From JANLSE01 sp038214135 (GTDB lineage: Bacteria; Chloroflexota; Chloroflexia; Chloroflexales; Roseiflexaceae), in contig JBBQSD010000218.1 of NCBI GenBank assembly GCA_038214135.1, forward strand, positions 1 through 6,796: DNA of 6,796 bases. The letters are read 5' to 3'. Position numbers and translations under genes: made by a program. Below the pieces are notes generated by a model, which saw only the letters and a program-made list of their open reading frames with translations, ran no database searches and was not told the origin of the DNA. This document shows, piece after piece, positions 1-5,583 of this stretch (position 1 is its first letter; each line of letters starts with the position of its first letter).

Positions 1-240
1 GAAGGCATGGGGATGGACATGGGCACGATGATGATCGCCGCCGATGCCAGCACGCCCTTCGATTTGCGCTTCATCGAGGCCATGATCCCGCATCACCAGG
101 GTGCGATTGCGATGGCGAAGGATGCCCAGCAGAAGGCCGAACGACCGGAAATCAAAGCGCTTGCTGGTGGGATTATTACCGCTCAAGAAGCCGAGATTGC
201 TCAGATGCAACAGTGGAAACAGGCCTGGTTTGCGAAATGA
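1..240 (+). CDS. DUF305 family protein, C-terminal part (5' end outside the window)
   Basis: The reading frame is open from the first base and ends at TGA 238-240, giving 79 visible residues, so the true start lies upstream. The start of the visible part is Met-rich (M-G-M-D-M-G-T-M-M). It is followed by the DUF305 signature: D-L-R-F-I-E-A-M-I-P-H-H-Q-G-A-I-A-M-A, then P-E-I-K-A-L-A, I-I-T-A-Q-E-A-E-I-A-Q-M and a final Trp-rich helix. DUF305 proteins form helical bundles. Some, such as cyanobacterial CopM, are exported and bind Cu(I) through Met and His, and the family is common in metal-resistance loci. A role as a periplasmic or surface copper-binding protein is inferred from family and context. 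The signal peptide and any earlier domain cannot be seen. It points toward the minus-strand operon, with a hairpin between the two. Confidence 0.9.
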   Translation, partial: EGMGMDMGTMMIAADASTPFDLRFIEAMIPHHQGAIAMAKDAQQKAERPEIKALAGGIITAQEAEIAQMQQWKQAWFAK

Positions 241-297
241 CCATAGCAATGGCTAAATGACAGAACATGCTGAAATGACTCAGCCTCGTCCACCCTC

Positions 298-334
298 TTT
301 GCCTGCGAGATGCATCGTGTGTCTCGCAGGCAAA
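298..334. terminator. perfect 13-bp inverted repeat, probable bidirectional terminator
   Basis: Left arm 298-310 (TTTGCCTGCGAGA) and right arm 322-334 (TCTCGCAGGCAAA) are exact reverse complements around an 11-base loop. The hairpin lies between the stop of the plus-strand DUF305 gene and the stop of the minus-strand membrane-protein gene, the classic place for a terminator serving both convergent transcripts. The arms begin TTT and end AAA, but no longer T-run follows on either strand, so the intrinsic-terminator call is good but not certain. Confidence 0.7.
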
Positions 335-335
335 T

Positions 336-357
336 CCACGCTAGAGCAGGAGCGTGG
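336..357. terminator. second small hairpin in the convergent gap
   Basis: Arms CCACGCT (336-342) and AGCGTGG (351-357) pair perfectly around an 8-base loop, one base beyond the larger hairpin. For the minus-strand transcript it would form first and could assist termination or 3'-end stability. No T-run is present. The rest of the gap between 241 and 376 shows only short AAATGAC repeats. Confidence 0.35.
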
Positions 358-376
358 GAAAACTGATTACTGATGC

Positions 377-919
377 CTATGTCGTTGTATCGATATCTGG
401 CGACAGCAACCGCTGCTCGCGCTGCTTGCGCCACCCATACGGAGTCAGGCCGCGCGGCTTGTAGACCGAGAGCGTCGTCGTCACAAGCAATGCCAGCAGT
501 GCGGCTCCGGCGCTCGCTGCGAGTTGGATGCGCAGCGGGCGCAGATCACCACTGGCCAGTTGGAGTGCTCCGGCAGCGTCTGCCATGTAGCTGATTGCCT
601 CCGTATGCGTCAGCAAAATGATCGTGGACAGGATCGTGATGACGAGTTTCGCGAGCACCCAATAATGCCGAAACACCCCCCAGGTAGTCCCAAGCGACTG
701 GATCAGCCCGGTGAGCAGTGCGGCGAGGCTGAATGGGACGATCACGAACGCAGTTGTCACATGCATCGCGAGATACGCCCCGCGCACCATCTGATCGTCC
801 TGGCTGGTCAGACCAGCAATCGCGAGCGATAGGAAGGTGGCGACTGCACCAAGCCAGCCAACCGAGCAGATCACATGCACCGTGAGCGCGAACTTGCGCA
901 GGCCGGGTGTCATGATCAT
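377..919 (-). CDS. four-helix integral membrane protein, CopD/DUF2269-like
   Basis: This 180-residue protein has four clear hydrophobic segments at about residues 10-36, 50-74, 85-104 and 132-152, then a basic, polar tail containing R-G-L-T-P-Y-G-W-R-K. Histidines lie in or near the helices (H15, H53, H85, H105). Helix 1 (A-L-T-V-H-V...G-W-L-G-A) resembles the helix-1 pattern of CopD/DUF2269-type membrane proteins. This is a pattern-level resemblance, not a firm family assignment. The ATG at 919 is preferred over the Met two codons on, because GGAG (933-930) precedes it by 10 bases. The start overlaps the stop of the upstream small gene as ATGA, so the two are probably translationally coupled. 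It is the last gene of the minus-strand run. A role in copper handling or redox chemistry at the membrane is inferred from neighbours only. Confidence 0.8.
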   Translation of the reverse strand: MIMTPGLRKFALTVHVICSVGWLGAVATFLSLAIAGLTSQDDQMVRGAYLAMHVTTAFVIVPFSLAALLTGLIQSLGTTWGVFRHYWVLAKLVITILSTIILLTHTEAISYMADAAGALQLASGDLRPLRIQLAASAGAALLALLVTTTLSVYKPRGLTPYGWRKQREQRLLSPDIDTTT

Positions 920-1101
920 GGCTGTTGCACTCCATGTTGGAGCGGCATGGTATGGCTCCCAGGACCGCCCAGACTATTGCCAGTGAGATGCAGGATGATA
1001 ATCAGCACGACCAGGACGATCAGGACGGTTCCAAATGCCTTGACCCAGCGCGGCGTTTTCGGGGGCGATTCGTGGTCGGCTCCTGCATGCGTTTGCAACA
1101 T
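916..1101 (-). CDS. small single-pass membrane protein, coupled to the four-helix protein gene
   Basis: From the ATG at 1101 this encodes 61 residues: a polar N-terminus with His and Pro, one strongly hydrophobic helix at about 21-38, and a Gly/His tail (H-L-T-G-N-S-L-G-G, then G-S-H and Q-H-G). I chose this start because AGAGG (1113-1109) sits 7 bases upstream. An in-frame ATG at 1116 would add five residues but has no ribosome site. The stop overlaps the next ATG (919-916, ATGA). I recall similar short proteins with an H-L-T-G-x-x-L-G-G tail beside comparable four-helix membrane genes, and no function is known to me. The coupling suggests the two products form a complex in the membrane. A small metal-binding or assembly subunit is possible, but this is inference. 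Confidence 0.75.
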   Translation of the reverse strand: MLQTHAGADHESPPKTPRWVKAFGTVLIVLVVLIIILHLTGNSLGGPGSHTMPLQHGVQQP

Positions 1102-1168
1102 CTGTGTGCCTCTCATAACATGGTGTCGTTGCCATCAGAGGCTACCGCATTTCGCGATAGAATTTACT

Positions 1169-2077
1169 TTATCCATTCCCCCATGTTTGCCCACTATCAC
1201 GGCTGCGAAACAGTTGACCACGCTGATTAATAACCAGCAGCGTCTGTCCTCCCACAGATCCAGTCGTCATTGCAATAATTGGACCGACATCAAGTGGTAG
1301 CAGATCCCATGCGGTGCTCCCTGCGACACGTCGGTGCAACATTGATCGTGCGCCCATAAGCGCTGCCGCATAGATATCGCCGGTTTGTTGATCAACAGTC
1401 AGACTCGTGATTTGTGCATTGTTCAACCCAGTGCGCGCCCAATGGAGTCCACCATCAGATGATTCAAAGACCCCTTCAGCGCTGGTGCCAACATAGAGCG
1501 TTGCGCCTCGACCAGCAGCTAAGGCCGTAACCTGTCCGAGATCAGTCGGGAGCAGTTGCCAGGTCAGTCCACCATCAGTACTCGTTTGGATTCCCTGACC
1601 TGCAACAAAGGCATACAGCCGATTCGCGTCATCACTGCTGGCAGTAAAACCATGAATGTCGGTACCTTGGATAGTGACAGCTGGCGTGCTCCATGTGAGC
1701 CCACCATCATCACTCCGATAGAAAATGCCATGTCCTGAGACATATACGCGCTGTGGTTGCGAAAGGAGTGTTGTCACATTCATGGCATCAGCACCCGTAA
1801 GCGTTGTCTTCACCCAGGTAACGCCGAGATCGTGGCTGATCAGGAGGCCATTATGGTGGCCAAAGAAGACGGTATCGGGAGCGGAACCAAAGGCCAGCGC
1901 ATGAAAATCTTCCGTTGGTAAAAGCGCAATGGGTTGAGCGCTAGCTGTACTTCCACGGCTCATTTGGAAAACGTAATAGAGGATCAGCACGATTGTGCCA
2001 ACGGCAATAACAATCGGGAGTGGGCGGATGCGGCGTGTTACGAACATCCCTCCAGGCCGTGATTGAGAACTGCGCAT
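1169..2077 (-). CDS. membrane-anchored BNR/Asp-box beta-propeller protein (sialidase/Ycf48-type fold)
   Basis: This 302-residue protein has a basic N-terminus, one hydrophobic anchor or uncleaved signal at about 19-38, then a repeat domain expected outside the cytoplasm. Five Asp-box motifs (S-x-D-x-G-x-T-W type) are visible at residues 81-88, 122-129, 166-173, 206-213 and 292-299. The spacing leaves room for a degenerate blade near 250-260. Such motifs mark blades of sialidase, Ycf48 and sortilin propellers, which mostly bind or scaffold. Histidine-bearing turns (F-H-A-L, G-H-H-N-G-L, S-G-H-G, D-I-H-G-F) recall the F510_1955-type 'glycosylhydrolase' proteins found in some metal loci. No catalytic residues can be assigned from sequence alone. 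The ATG at 2077 has an AAGGA site 11 bases upstream. Met11 has its purine run too close to serve as a start. It sits 87 bases after the ATPase and probably belongs to the same operon. Confidence 0.85.
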   Translation of the reverse strand: MRSSQSRPGGMFVTRRIRPLPIVIAVGTIVLILYYVFQMSRGSTASAQPIALLPTEDFHALAFGSAPDTVFFGHHNGLLISHDLGVTWVKTTLTGADAMNVTTLLSQPQRVYVSGHGIFYRSDDGGLTWSTPAVTIQGTDIHGFTASSDDANRLYAFVAGQGIQTSTDGGLTWQLLPTDLGQVTALAAGRGATLYVGTSAEGVFESSDGGLHWARTGLNNAQITSLTVDQQTGDIYAAALMGARSMLHRRVAGSTAWDLLPLDVGPIIAMTTGSVGGQTLLVINQRGQLFRSRDSGQTWGNG

Positions 2078-2164
2078 TCTGATCGCGTTCCTTTCGACTG
2101 CTGAGTCTGCGGTGAGCGCACATGCTATCGGCCCTGAGTTTATAGGGAAATGGGAGTACTGCGA

Positions 2165-4891
2165 TTATGGTGTTGGCACCGGCAGCGCTGGGCTGTCGCC
2201 CGCGCTTACGGATGGCCGATCAAGCGTCCGCTCGACCCGTTTGAGCGCCACCGCGTTGAGTGCCACAATAATTGATGAGATCGACATGAGCAGGGCCGAC
2301 CACTCCGGTCGTAACACAATCCCGAACGAGGGGTAGAACAGGCCAGCAGCCACCGGGATCGCCAGCACATTGTAGATCGCGGCCCAGAACAGGTTCTGCT
2401 TCATTTTGCGAACGGTTGCCTGTGAGATCATGATCGCATTGACAATATCAAGCGGATCGCTGCGCATCAGCACAATATTGGCGGTCTGAATGGCCACATC
2501 GGTTCCCGCACCAATCGCGATCCCAATATCGGCCTGCGCCAATGCTGGCGCATCGTTGACCCCATCGCCAACCATGGCGACGCGCTTGCCTTCGCGCTGT
2601 AATTCCTGCACATGGCGGGCCTTATCCGCCGGTAACACCTCGGCAAAGAAGCGTGGAATGCCAAGATTGGTCGCAATCGTAGCGGCTGTGCGCTGATTGT
2701 CGCCGGTGATCATCACGACATCGATCCCCAATTCGCCAAAACGGCGGATGGCCGCACGGGCATTGGGTTTGACGGTATCTGCAACAGCAACGAGCCCCGC
2801 CGCCTGACTATCAAGTGCCACATACATGGGCGTCTTCCCAGCCGCAGCTAAGGTATCGGCGGGAGCTGAAAGTGCTGCCACATCAATCTGTTCTTTGCCC
2901 ATCAGTGCCTGGTTGCCGGCCAGCAGCACATGCCCATCGACCGTCGCACGGATGCCGTAGCCTGCAATAGATTCGAACGCCGATGCGTCGGCCAGGGTCA
3001 GCCCGCGTGCCTCGGCTCCATTGACGATTGCCTCGGCCAGGGGATGCTCCGAGCCACGTTCAGCGGAGGCCAGCAGGCGGAGCATGGCCTGCTGATCCTG
3101 CCCGGTAGCGGCAATCACATCGGTAAGTGCCGGTTTGCCTTCGGTCAATGTGCCAGTCTTATCCAGAATAATCGCCGTCATCCCGGCTAGACCTTCGAGG
3201 GTGGCTGCATCCTTGATCAGAATATTGTGCCGAGCAGCCACCCCCGTGCCAACCGCGACGGCCGTGGGCGTGGCCAAGCCCAGTGCATCCGGGCAGGCAA
3301 TCACAATTGCCGAGATAGCGAAGGTCAGCGCAACGGCCAGTGAGGCATGCAAGACCAAAAACCAGATCAGAAAAGTCAGCAGACCAATACCCACCGCTGC
3401 AACCACCAGATACTGGGCAGCCTGATCGGCCAGCCGCTGACCGGGTGCCTTCGAACGCTGCGCCTTCTGCACGAGATCGGCGATCTGGGCCAACGTCGTA
3501 TCAGCGCCGACTTTGAGCGCCCGGAAGCGGATGCTACCACTGCGATTGAGCGACCCGGCGATCACCGGATCACCCTCGCGCTTGGTGATCGGGATGCTCT
3601 CGCCCGTCACCAGCGACTCATCAATACTGGTTTCCCCGGTTGTGACCACGCCATCGACCGGGATCTTATCGCCGGGTTTCAGAATGACGATATCATTGAC
3701 CTGCACGTCGGCGCTGGGGATGGTCGTCTCAACCCCATCACGAAGGATGGTTGCCTGTGGTGGCACCAGATCGAACAATGCCCGCATGGCATCATTCATC
3801 CCACGCCGTGAGCGCATCTCCATCCAATGCCCAAACAGGACGAACGACACCAGCATCGCGCCTGCTTCAAAAAAGGTTTCTTGGCCCAGCACCATCAAGG
3901 CAATGCTGCCAAGGTAGGCGGCCAAGACGCCAACGGCGATCAGGACGCTCATGTTGAGCATGCGACGACGGAGCGATTGATAGGCTCCACCAATAAACAT
4001 CCAGCCACAATACCACACCACCGGCGTGGTGAGCAGCAGCATGAGCACGTTCATGTTGATGCCGAAGGTGGGGAGGGTAATACCAAAGATGTTTGGCCCC
4101 ATCGGCGACAACAACACCGTCAAGATAGTCAATGGCAATGCGATCAGAAACTTTGTCCGAATATCGCCTTCCATTGAGGCCGCCATGTTCGGATCGGACA
4201 TATCGTGACCCATGCCCGCATGGGCGCTGTGATCCATGGTGCTAGGAGCAGCGCTCTCAGCCATACCGTGGCTCATACCAGCGTGATCGCTATGATCGAT
4301 CATATCAGCCGATGCAGCCATATCGTGGCTCATACCCGCATGGGCGCTGTGATCCATGGTCTCAGGCGGAGTTGGCTGAGCTGTAGCCGTAGTGGCATGC
4401 GTGGCGTGATCCATCTGATCCATGGGCGGTACTGGCGGGATTGGCGCAGCAGGCAGCGCAGGTGTGGCCGCAGCCATGGTATGGTGTGCATGGGCACCCG
4501 TTGCTGGGAGCTCATACTGCATGCGATCATGTTTGGTGCCGAGCGTGATCGCATGCATATCCACCCCATGTTTGAGCTGCTGCATACGGAGTTGGGGTGA
4601 TGCCGAATCAGCGGCTAGTGCATGCACTCCATGATCGGGCGTGTCAGGAGGGGTGTCGTCGGCTGGCGCGCAATCACAGCCCGTCGCATTGATGACCTGT
4701 GCAAGAATCTCCGGGGTGACCATGCCATGATGATAGCCAACATCGACCATATCATGTTGCCAATCGAGATCGACGCTGGTCACATGCGGCTGCGCCTGCA
4801 GCGCCTGTTCGACCGCCTGAGCACATTCAAGGCAATGAACTGCCTTGAGCGAGAAGGTTGCATGCATCTGATGCATCTCAGTGTGAGCCAT
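2165..4891 (-). CDS. P1B-type metal (probably copper) transporting ATPase with N-terminal HMA domain, His/Met-rich linker and CPD motif
   Basis: This 908-residue inner-membrane pump couples ATP hydrolysis to metal export. Order: HMA-like domain (about 9-74, C-L-E-C at 20-23); His/Met-rich linker (about 75-245); TM1-4 (about 247-361); actuator loop with TGES at 429-432; TM5-6 (about 500-550) with C533-P-D535; phosphorylated D577 in DKTGTLT; nucleotide-domain H616-P; GDGVNDAP at 775-782; TM7 with Y840-N841; TM8 with M869-S-I-S-S873. All catalytic motifs are present, so it should be active. YN and MxxSS are Cu(I)-ATPase features. The His-rich N-terminus and the loop after the actuator look like CopB. 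CPD replaces the usual CPC or CPH, so neither copA nor copB fits cleanly and metal specificity is open. The ATG at 4891 was chosen because AAGGAG (4905-4900) lies 8 bases upstream and the HMA fold starts just after. An in-frame ATG at 4984 lacks such a site. It heads the minus-strand gene run and diverges from copZ. Confidence 0.95.
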   Translation of the reverse strand: MAHTEMHQMHATFSLKAVHCLECAQAVEQALQAQPHVTSVDLDWQHDMVDVGYHHGMVTPEILAQVINATGCDCAPADDTPPDTPDHGVHALAADSASPQLRMQQLKHGVDMHAITLGTKHDRMQYELPATGAHAHHTMAAATPALPAAPIPPVPPMDQMDHATHATTATAQPTPPETMDHSAHAGMSHDMAASADMIDHSDHAGMSHGMAESAAPSTMDHSAHAGMGHDMSDPNMAASMEGDIRTKFLIALPLTILTVLLSPMGPNIFGITLPTFGINMNVLMLLLTTPVVWYCGWMFIGGAYQSLRRRMLNMSVLIAVGVLAAYLGSIALMVLGQETFFEAGAMLVSFVLFGHWMEMRSRRGMNDAMRALFDLVPPQATILRDGVETTIPSADVQVNDIVILKPGDKIPVDGVVTTGETSIDESLVTGESIPITKREGDPVIAGSLNRSGSIRFRALKVGADTTLAQIADLVQKAQRSKAPGQRLADQAAQYLVVAAVGIGLLTFLIWFLVLHASLAVALTFAISAIVIACPDALGLATPTAVAVGTGVAARHNILIKDAATLEGLAGMTAIILDKTGTLTEGKPALTDVIAATGQDQQAMLRLLASAERGSEHPLAEAIVNGAEARGLTLADASAFESIAGYGIRATVDGHVLLAGNQALMGKEQIDVAALSAPADTLAAAGKTPMYVALDSQAAGLVAVADTVKPNARAAIRRFGELGIDVVMITGDNQRTAATIATNLGIPRFFAEVLPADKARHVQELQREGKRVAMVGDGVNDAPALAQADIGIAIGAGTDVAIQTANIVLMRSDPLDIVNAIMISQATVRKMKQNLFWAAIYNVLAIPVAAGLFYPSFGIVLRPEWSALLMSISSIIVALNAVALKRVERTLDRPSVSAGDSPALPVPTP
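4199..4357 (-). repeat. three tandem His/Met repeats inside the ATPase gene
   Basis: Three near-copies of a unit M-D-H-S-x-H-A-G-M-x-H-x-M lie at 4357-4319, 4303-4262 (one extra Ile codon) and 4237-4199, residues 179-191, 197-210 and 219-231 of the ATPase. The outer two units are 39 bases each and differ at three bases. The middle unit is more diverged. A related stretch, M-D-Q-M-D-H-A-T-H, begins at residue 157. Such segments in CopB, SilE-like and DUF305 proteins bind Cu or Ag through Met and His. Here they sit just before TM1 and could collect metal for the entrance site. Confidence 0.85.
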
Positions 4892-4899
4892 GGGTCGCG

Positions 4900-4905
4900 C
4901 TCCTT
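4900..4905 (-). promoter_or_regulatory. ribosome binding site that fixes the ATPase start
   Basis: AAGGAG read on the minus strand, 8 bases before the ATG at 4891. It is the strongest site in the upstream region and decides against the in-frame ATG at 4984. Confidence 0.8.
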
Positions 4906-4959
4906 GCGTAGTACTGTCCCGAGCAGGTATCGTCTGATCCCACCAAACGAGACGGTTGC

Positions 4960-4988
4960 AGTGTAGTGGGTTACACGGTTGCATGCAA
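4960..4988 (-). promoter_or_regulatory. candidate promoter for the minus-strand ATPase operon
   Basis: On the minus strand TTGCAT (4988-4983) and TACACT (4965-4960) are separated by 17 bases, each matching the sigma70 consensus at four of six positions. Predicted transcription would start near 4953 and leave a leader of about 60 bases before the ATG. An inverted repeat, GTGTA-N6-TACAC (4961-4976), overlaps the -10 box and could be an operator. Moderate support only. Confidence 0.4.
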
Positions 4989-4993
4989 GAAAT

Positions 4994-5012
4994 GCGCCCA
5001 ATTGCTGGGCGC
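4994..5012. repeat. 7-bp inverted repeat in the divergent region
   Basis: GCGCCCA (4994-5000) and TGGGCGC (5006-5012) pair perfectly around ATTGC. It lies just upstream of the candidate minus-strand -35 box. It has no T-run, so it is more likely a protein site or chance than a terminator. Confidence 0.4.
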
Positions 5013-5028
5013 GGTCAGGCAGCGCTGT

Positions 5029-5058
5029 GCGAAATGCCACAGCATGCGCGAAATGCCA
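5029..5058. repeat. direct repeat GCGAAATGCCA, two copies
   Basis: Identical 11-base copies at 5029-5039 and 5048-5058 start 19 bases apart, close to two helical turns. A shorter GAAATGC match lies at 4989-4995. In-phase spacing fits tandem binding sites for a regulator between the divergent genes. Nothing else in 5013-5160 could be identified: the open frames there resemble no family I know. Confidence 0.4.
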
Positions 5059-5179
5059 TGCCTTCCTACGTGGTTACAGACAGAATATGCTTGATTATGC
5101 CCCGCCAATGCTCCGTTCATCCACGTTTGCTGATTTCGGCGCATCATGGATAACGATACATTGGCAAAGGAGCAGGCAC

Positions 5180-5227
5180 ATGCGACGCATGCACAGATGT
5201 TGCGAATCTGGCAGCTCTAGGGTGTAG
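5180..5227 (+). other. possible tiny ORF (15 codons) with a strong ribosome site
   Basis: ATG at 5180 follows AAAGGAG (5166-5172) at 7 bases, as good a site as the one for copZ. The frame reads MRRMHRCCESGSSRV and stops at TAG 5225-5227. The peptide has a Cys-Cys pair, His and two Met. It lies upstream of the copZ promoter, so it is not a copZ leader, and only a weak promoter-like sequence is visible before it. It could be a real small gene, a remnant, or chance. Confidence 0.25.
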
Positions 5228-5257
5228 CGAGCCGGGAGTGTTGTACGAACGCGCAGC

Positions 5258-5286
5258 TTGACAAATGTTCATGGGATCGCTATACT
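5258..5286 (+). promoter_or_regulatory. sigma70-type promoter of copZ
   Basis: TTGACA (5258-5263) matches the -35 consensus exactly. TATACT (5281-5286) matches five of six -10 bases. The spacer is 17 bases. Transcription should start around 5292-5294, at the edge of the C-run, so a protein bound there would block the polymerase. Confidence 0.85.
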
Positions 5287-5292
5287 AAACGT

Positions 5293-5320
5293 ACCCCCCC
5301 CCCTAGGGAGGGGGTTAGGG
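5293..5320 (+). promoter_or_regulatory. CsoR-type copper operator candidate at the copZ transcription start
   Basis: Directly after the -10 box comes A followed by ten C (5294-5303), then TAGGG, AGGGGG and TTAGGG. ACCCCC (5293-5298) and GGGGGT (5310-5315) form an inverted repeat, and CCCTAGGG (5301-5308) is a palindrome at its centre. CsoR-family repressors bind C-run/G-run pseudo-palindromes of this kind over copper promoters and release on Cu(I). The position over the start site fits repression. No csoR, cueR or copY gene lies in the window, so the regulator is inferred. Confidence 0.6.
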
Positions 5321-5326
5321 AATAAT

Positions 5327-5332
5327 AAGGAG
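5327..5332 (+). promoter_or_regulatory. ribosome binding site of copZ
   Basis: AAGGAG lies 7 bases before the ATG at 5340 and fixes the start. Confidence 0.85.
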
Positions 5333-5339
5333 TACATCC

Positions 5340-5564
5340 ATGACGACCGCTATCACCGAACAGTTTCGCGTTCCAGAGATCTCGTGCCAGCACTGCATTA
5401 ACGCTATTACCACCGAGGTCTCGGCCTTGACCGGTGTGCAACGTGTACAGGTAAGCCTTACCGATAAAATTGTGACGATCGAGCATGTGCCGCAGGTGAG
5501 CACCGAGCAGATCATTGCTGCGATCAATGAAGCAGGCTACGACGACGTGGCGCGATTATCGTAG
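5340..5564 (+). CDS. copZ: CopZ-like copper chaperone (single HMA domain)
   Basis: This 74-residue protein is a single heavy-metal-associated domain of normal CopZ length. The metal site is S-C-Q-H-C (C16, C19), and the alternation of strand and helix segments fits a ferredoxin-like beta-alpha-beta-beta-alpha-beta fold, ending E-A-G-Y-D-D. CopZ binds Cu(I) in the cytosol and passes it to the HMA domains or entrance site of a Cu-ATPase, and sometimes to a CsoR-type repressor. Histidine between the two cysteines departs from the common C-A-A-C or C-G-G-C, and I recall it from other thermophile and Chloroflexota chaperones. It has its own strong promoter and copper-type operator. The next gene downstream is a broken copA, so its working partner is probably the divergent ATPase. 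Confidence 0.9.
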   Translation: MTTAITEQFRVPEISCQHCINAITTEVSALTGVQRVQVSLTDKIVTIEHVPQVSTEQIIAAINEAGYDDVARLS

Positions 5565-5565
5565 G

Positions 5566-5583
5566 TATAACTACAGTGGGTTA
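5566..5583 (+). promoter_or_regulatory. possible -10 box and operator half-site between copZ and the copA remnant
   Basis: TATAAC (5566-5571) matches five of six -10 bases but has no credible -35. AGTGGGTTA (5575-5583) follows four bases later and is nearly the same as AGGGGGTTA within the copZ operator (5309-5317). This may be a secondary start for copA. Read-through from copZ is equally possible, since no terminator lies between. Confidence 0.25.

Noticed and set aside
546..935. Minus-strand 129-codon frame overlapping the four-helix membrane protein
   Set aside because: Shifted-frame shadow: Arg/His-rich, no hydrophobic segments, and the overlapping frame gives a coherent membrane protein.
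1102..1116. ATG at 1116 as start of the small membrane protein
   Set aside because: No ribosome site upstream; AGAGG within that stretch is well placed for the ATG at 1101.
3347..3917. Overlapping plus-strand open frames across the ATPase membrane and actuator region
   Set aside because: Antisense shadows of a gene with intact conserved motifs on the other strand; no family resemblance.
4199..4357. CRISPR-like or non-coding repeat array
   Set aside because: The repeats are in frame within the ATPase, unequal in spacing, and encode a coherent metal-binding unit.
4205..4600. Long plus-strand open frame across the ATPase linker
   Set aside because: It is the antisense of the His/Met-rich coding region. 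Its apparent Met, His and Cys richness only mirrors the repeats, and it has no ribosome site.
4892..4984. In-frame upstream ATG (4984) as the ATPase start, adding 31 residues
   Set aside because: The added residues resemble no HMA sequence, no ribosome site precedes 4984, and AAGGAG sits 8 bases before the ATG at 4891.
4956..5227. Open frames across the divergent region on both strands (for example the plus frame 4979-5227)
   Set aside because: No recognisable domain, and the region carries promoters and repeats. Only the last 15 codons have a ribosome site and are reported separately.
5294..5320. G-quadruplex or telomere-like element (GGGAGGGGGTTAGGG)
   Set aside because: Only three separate G-tracts are present, too few for a three-tier quadruplex. 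An operator over the promoter explains it better.
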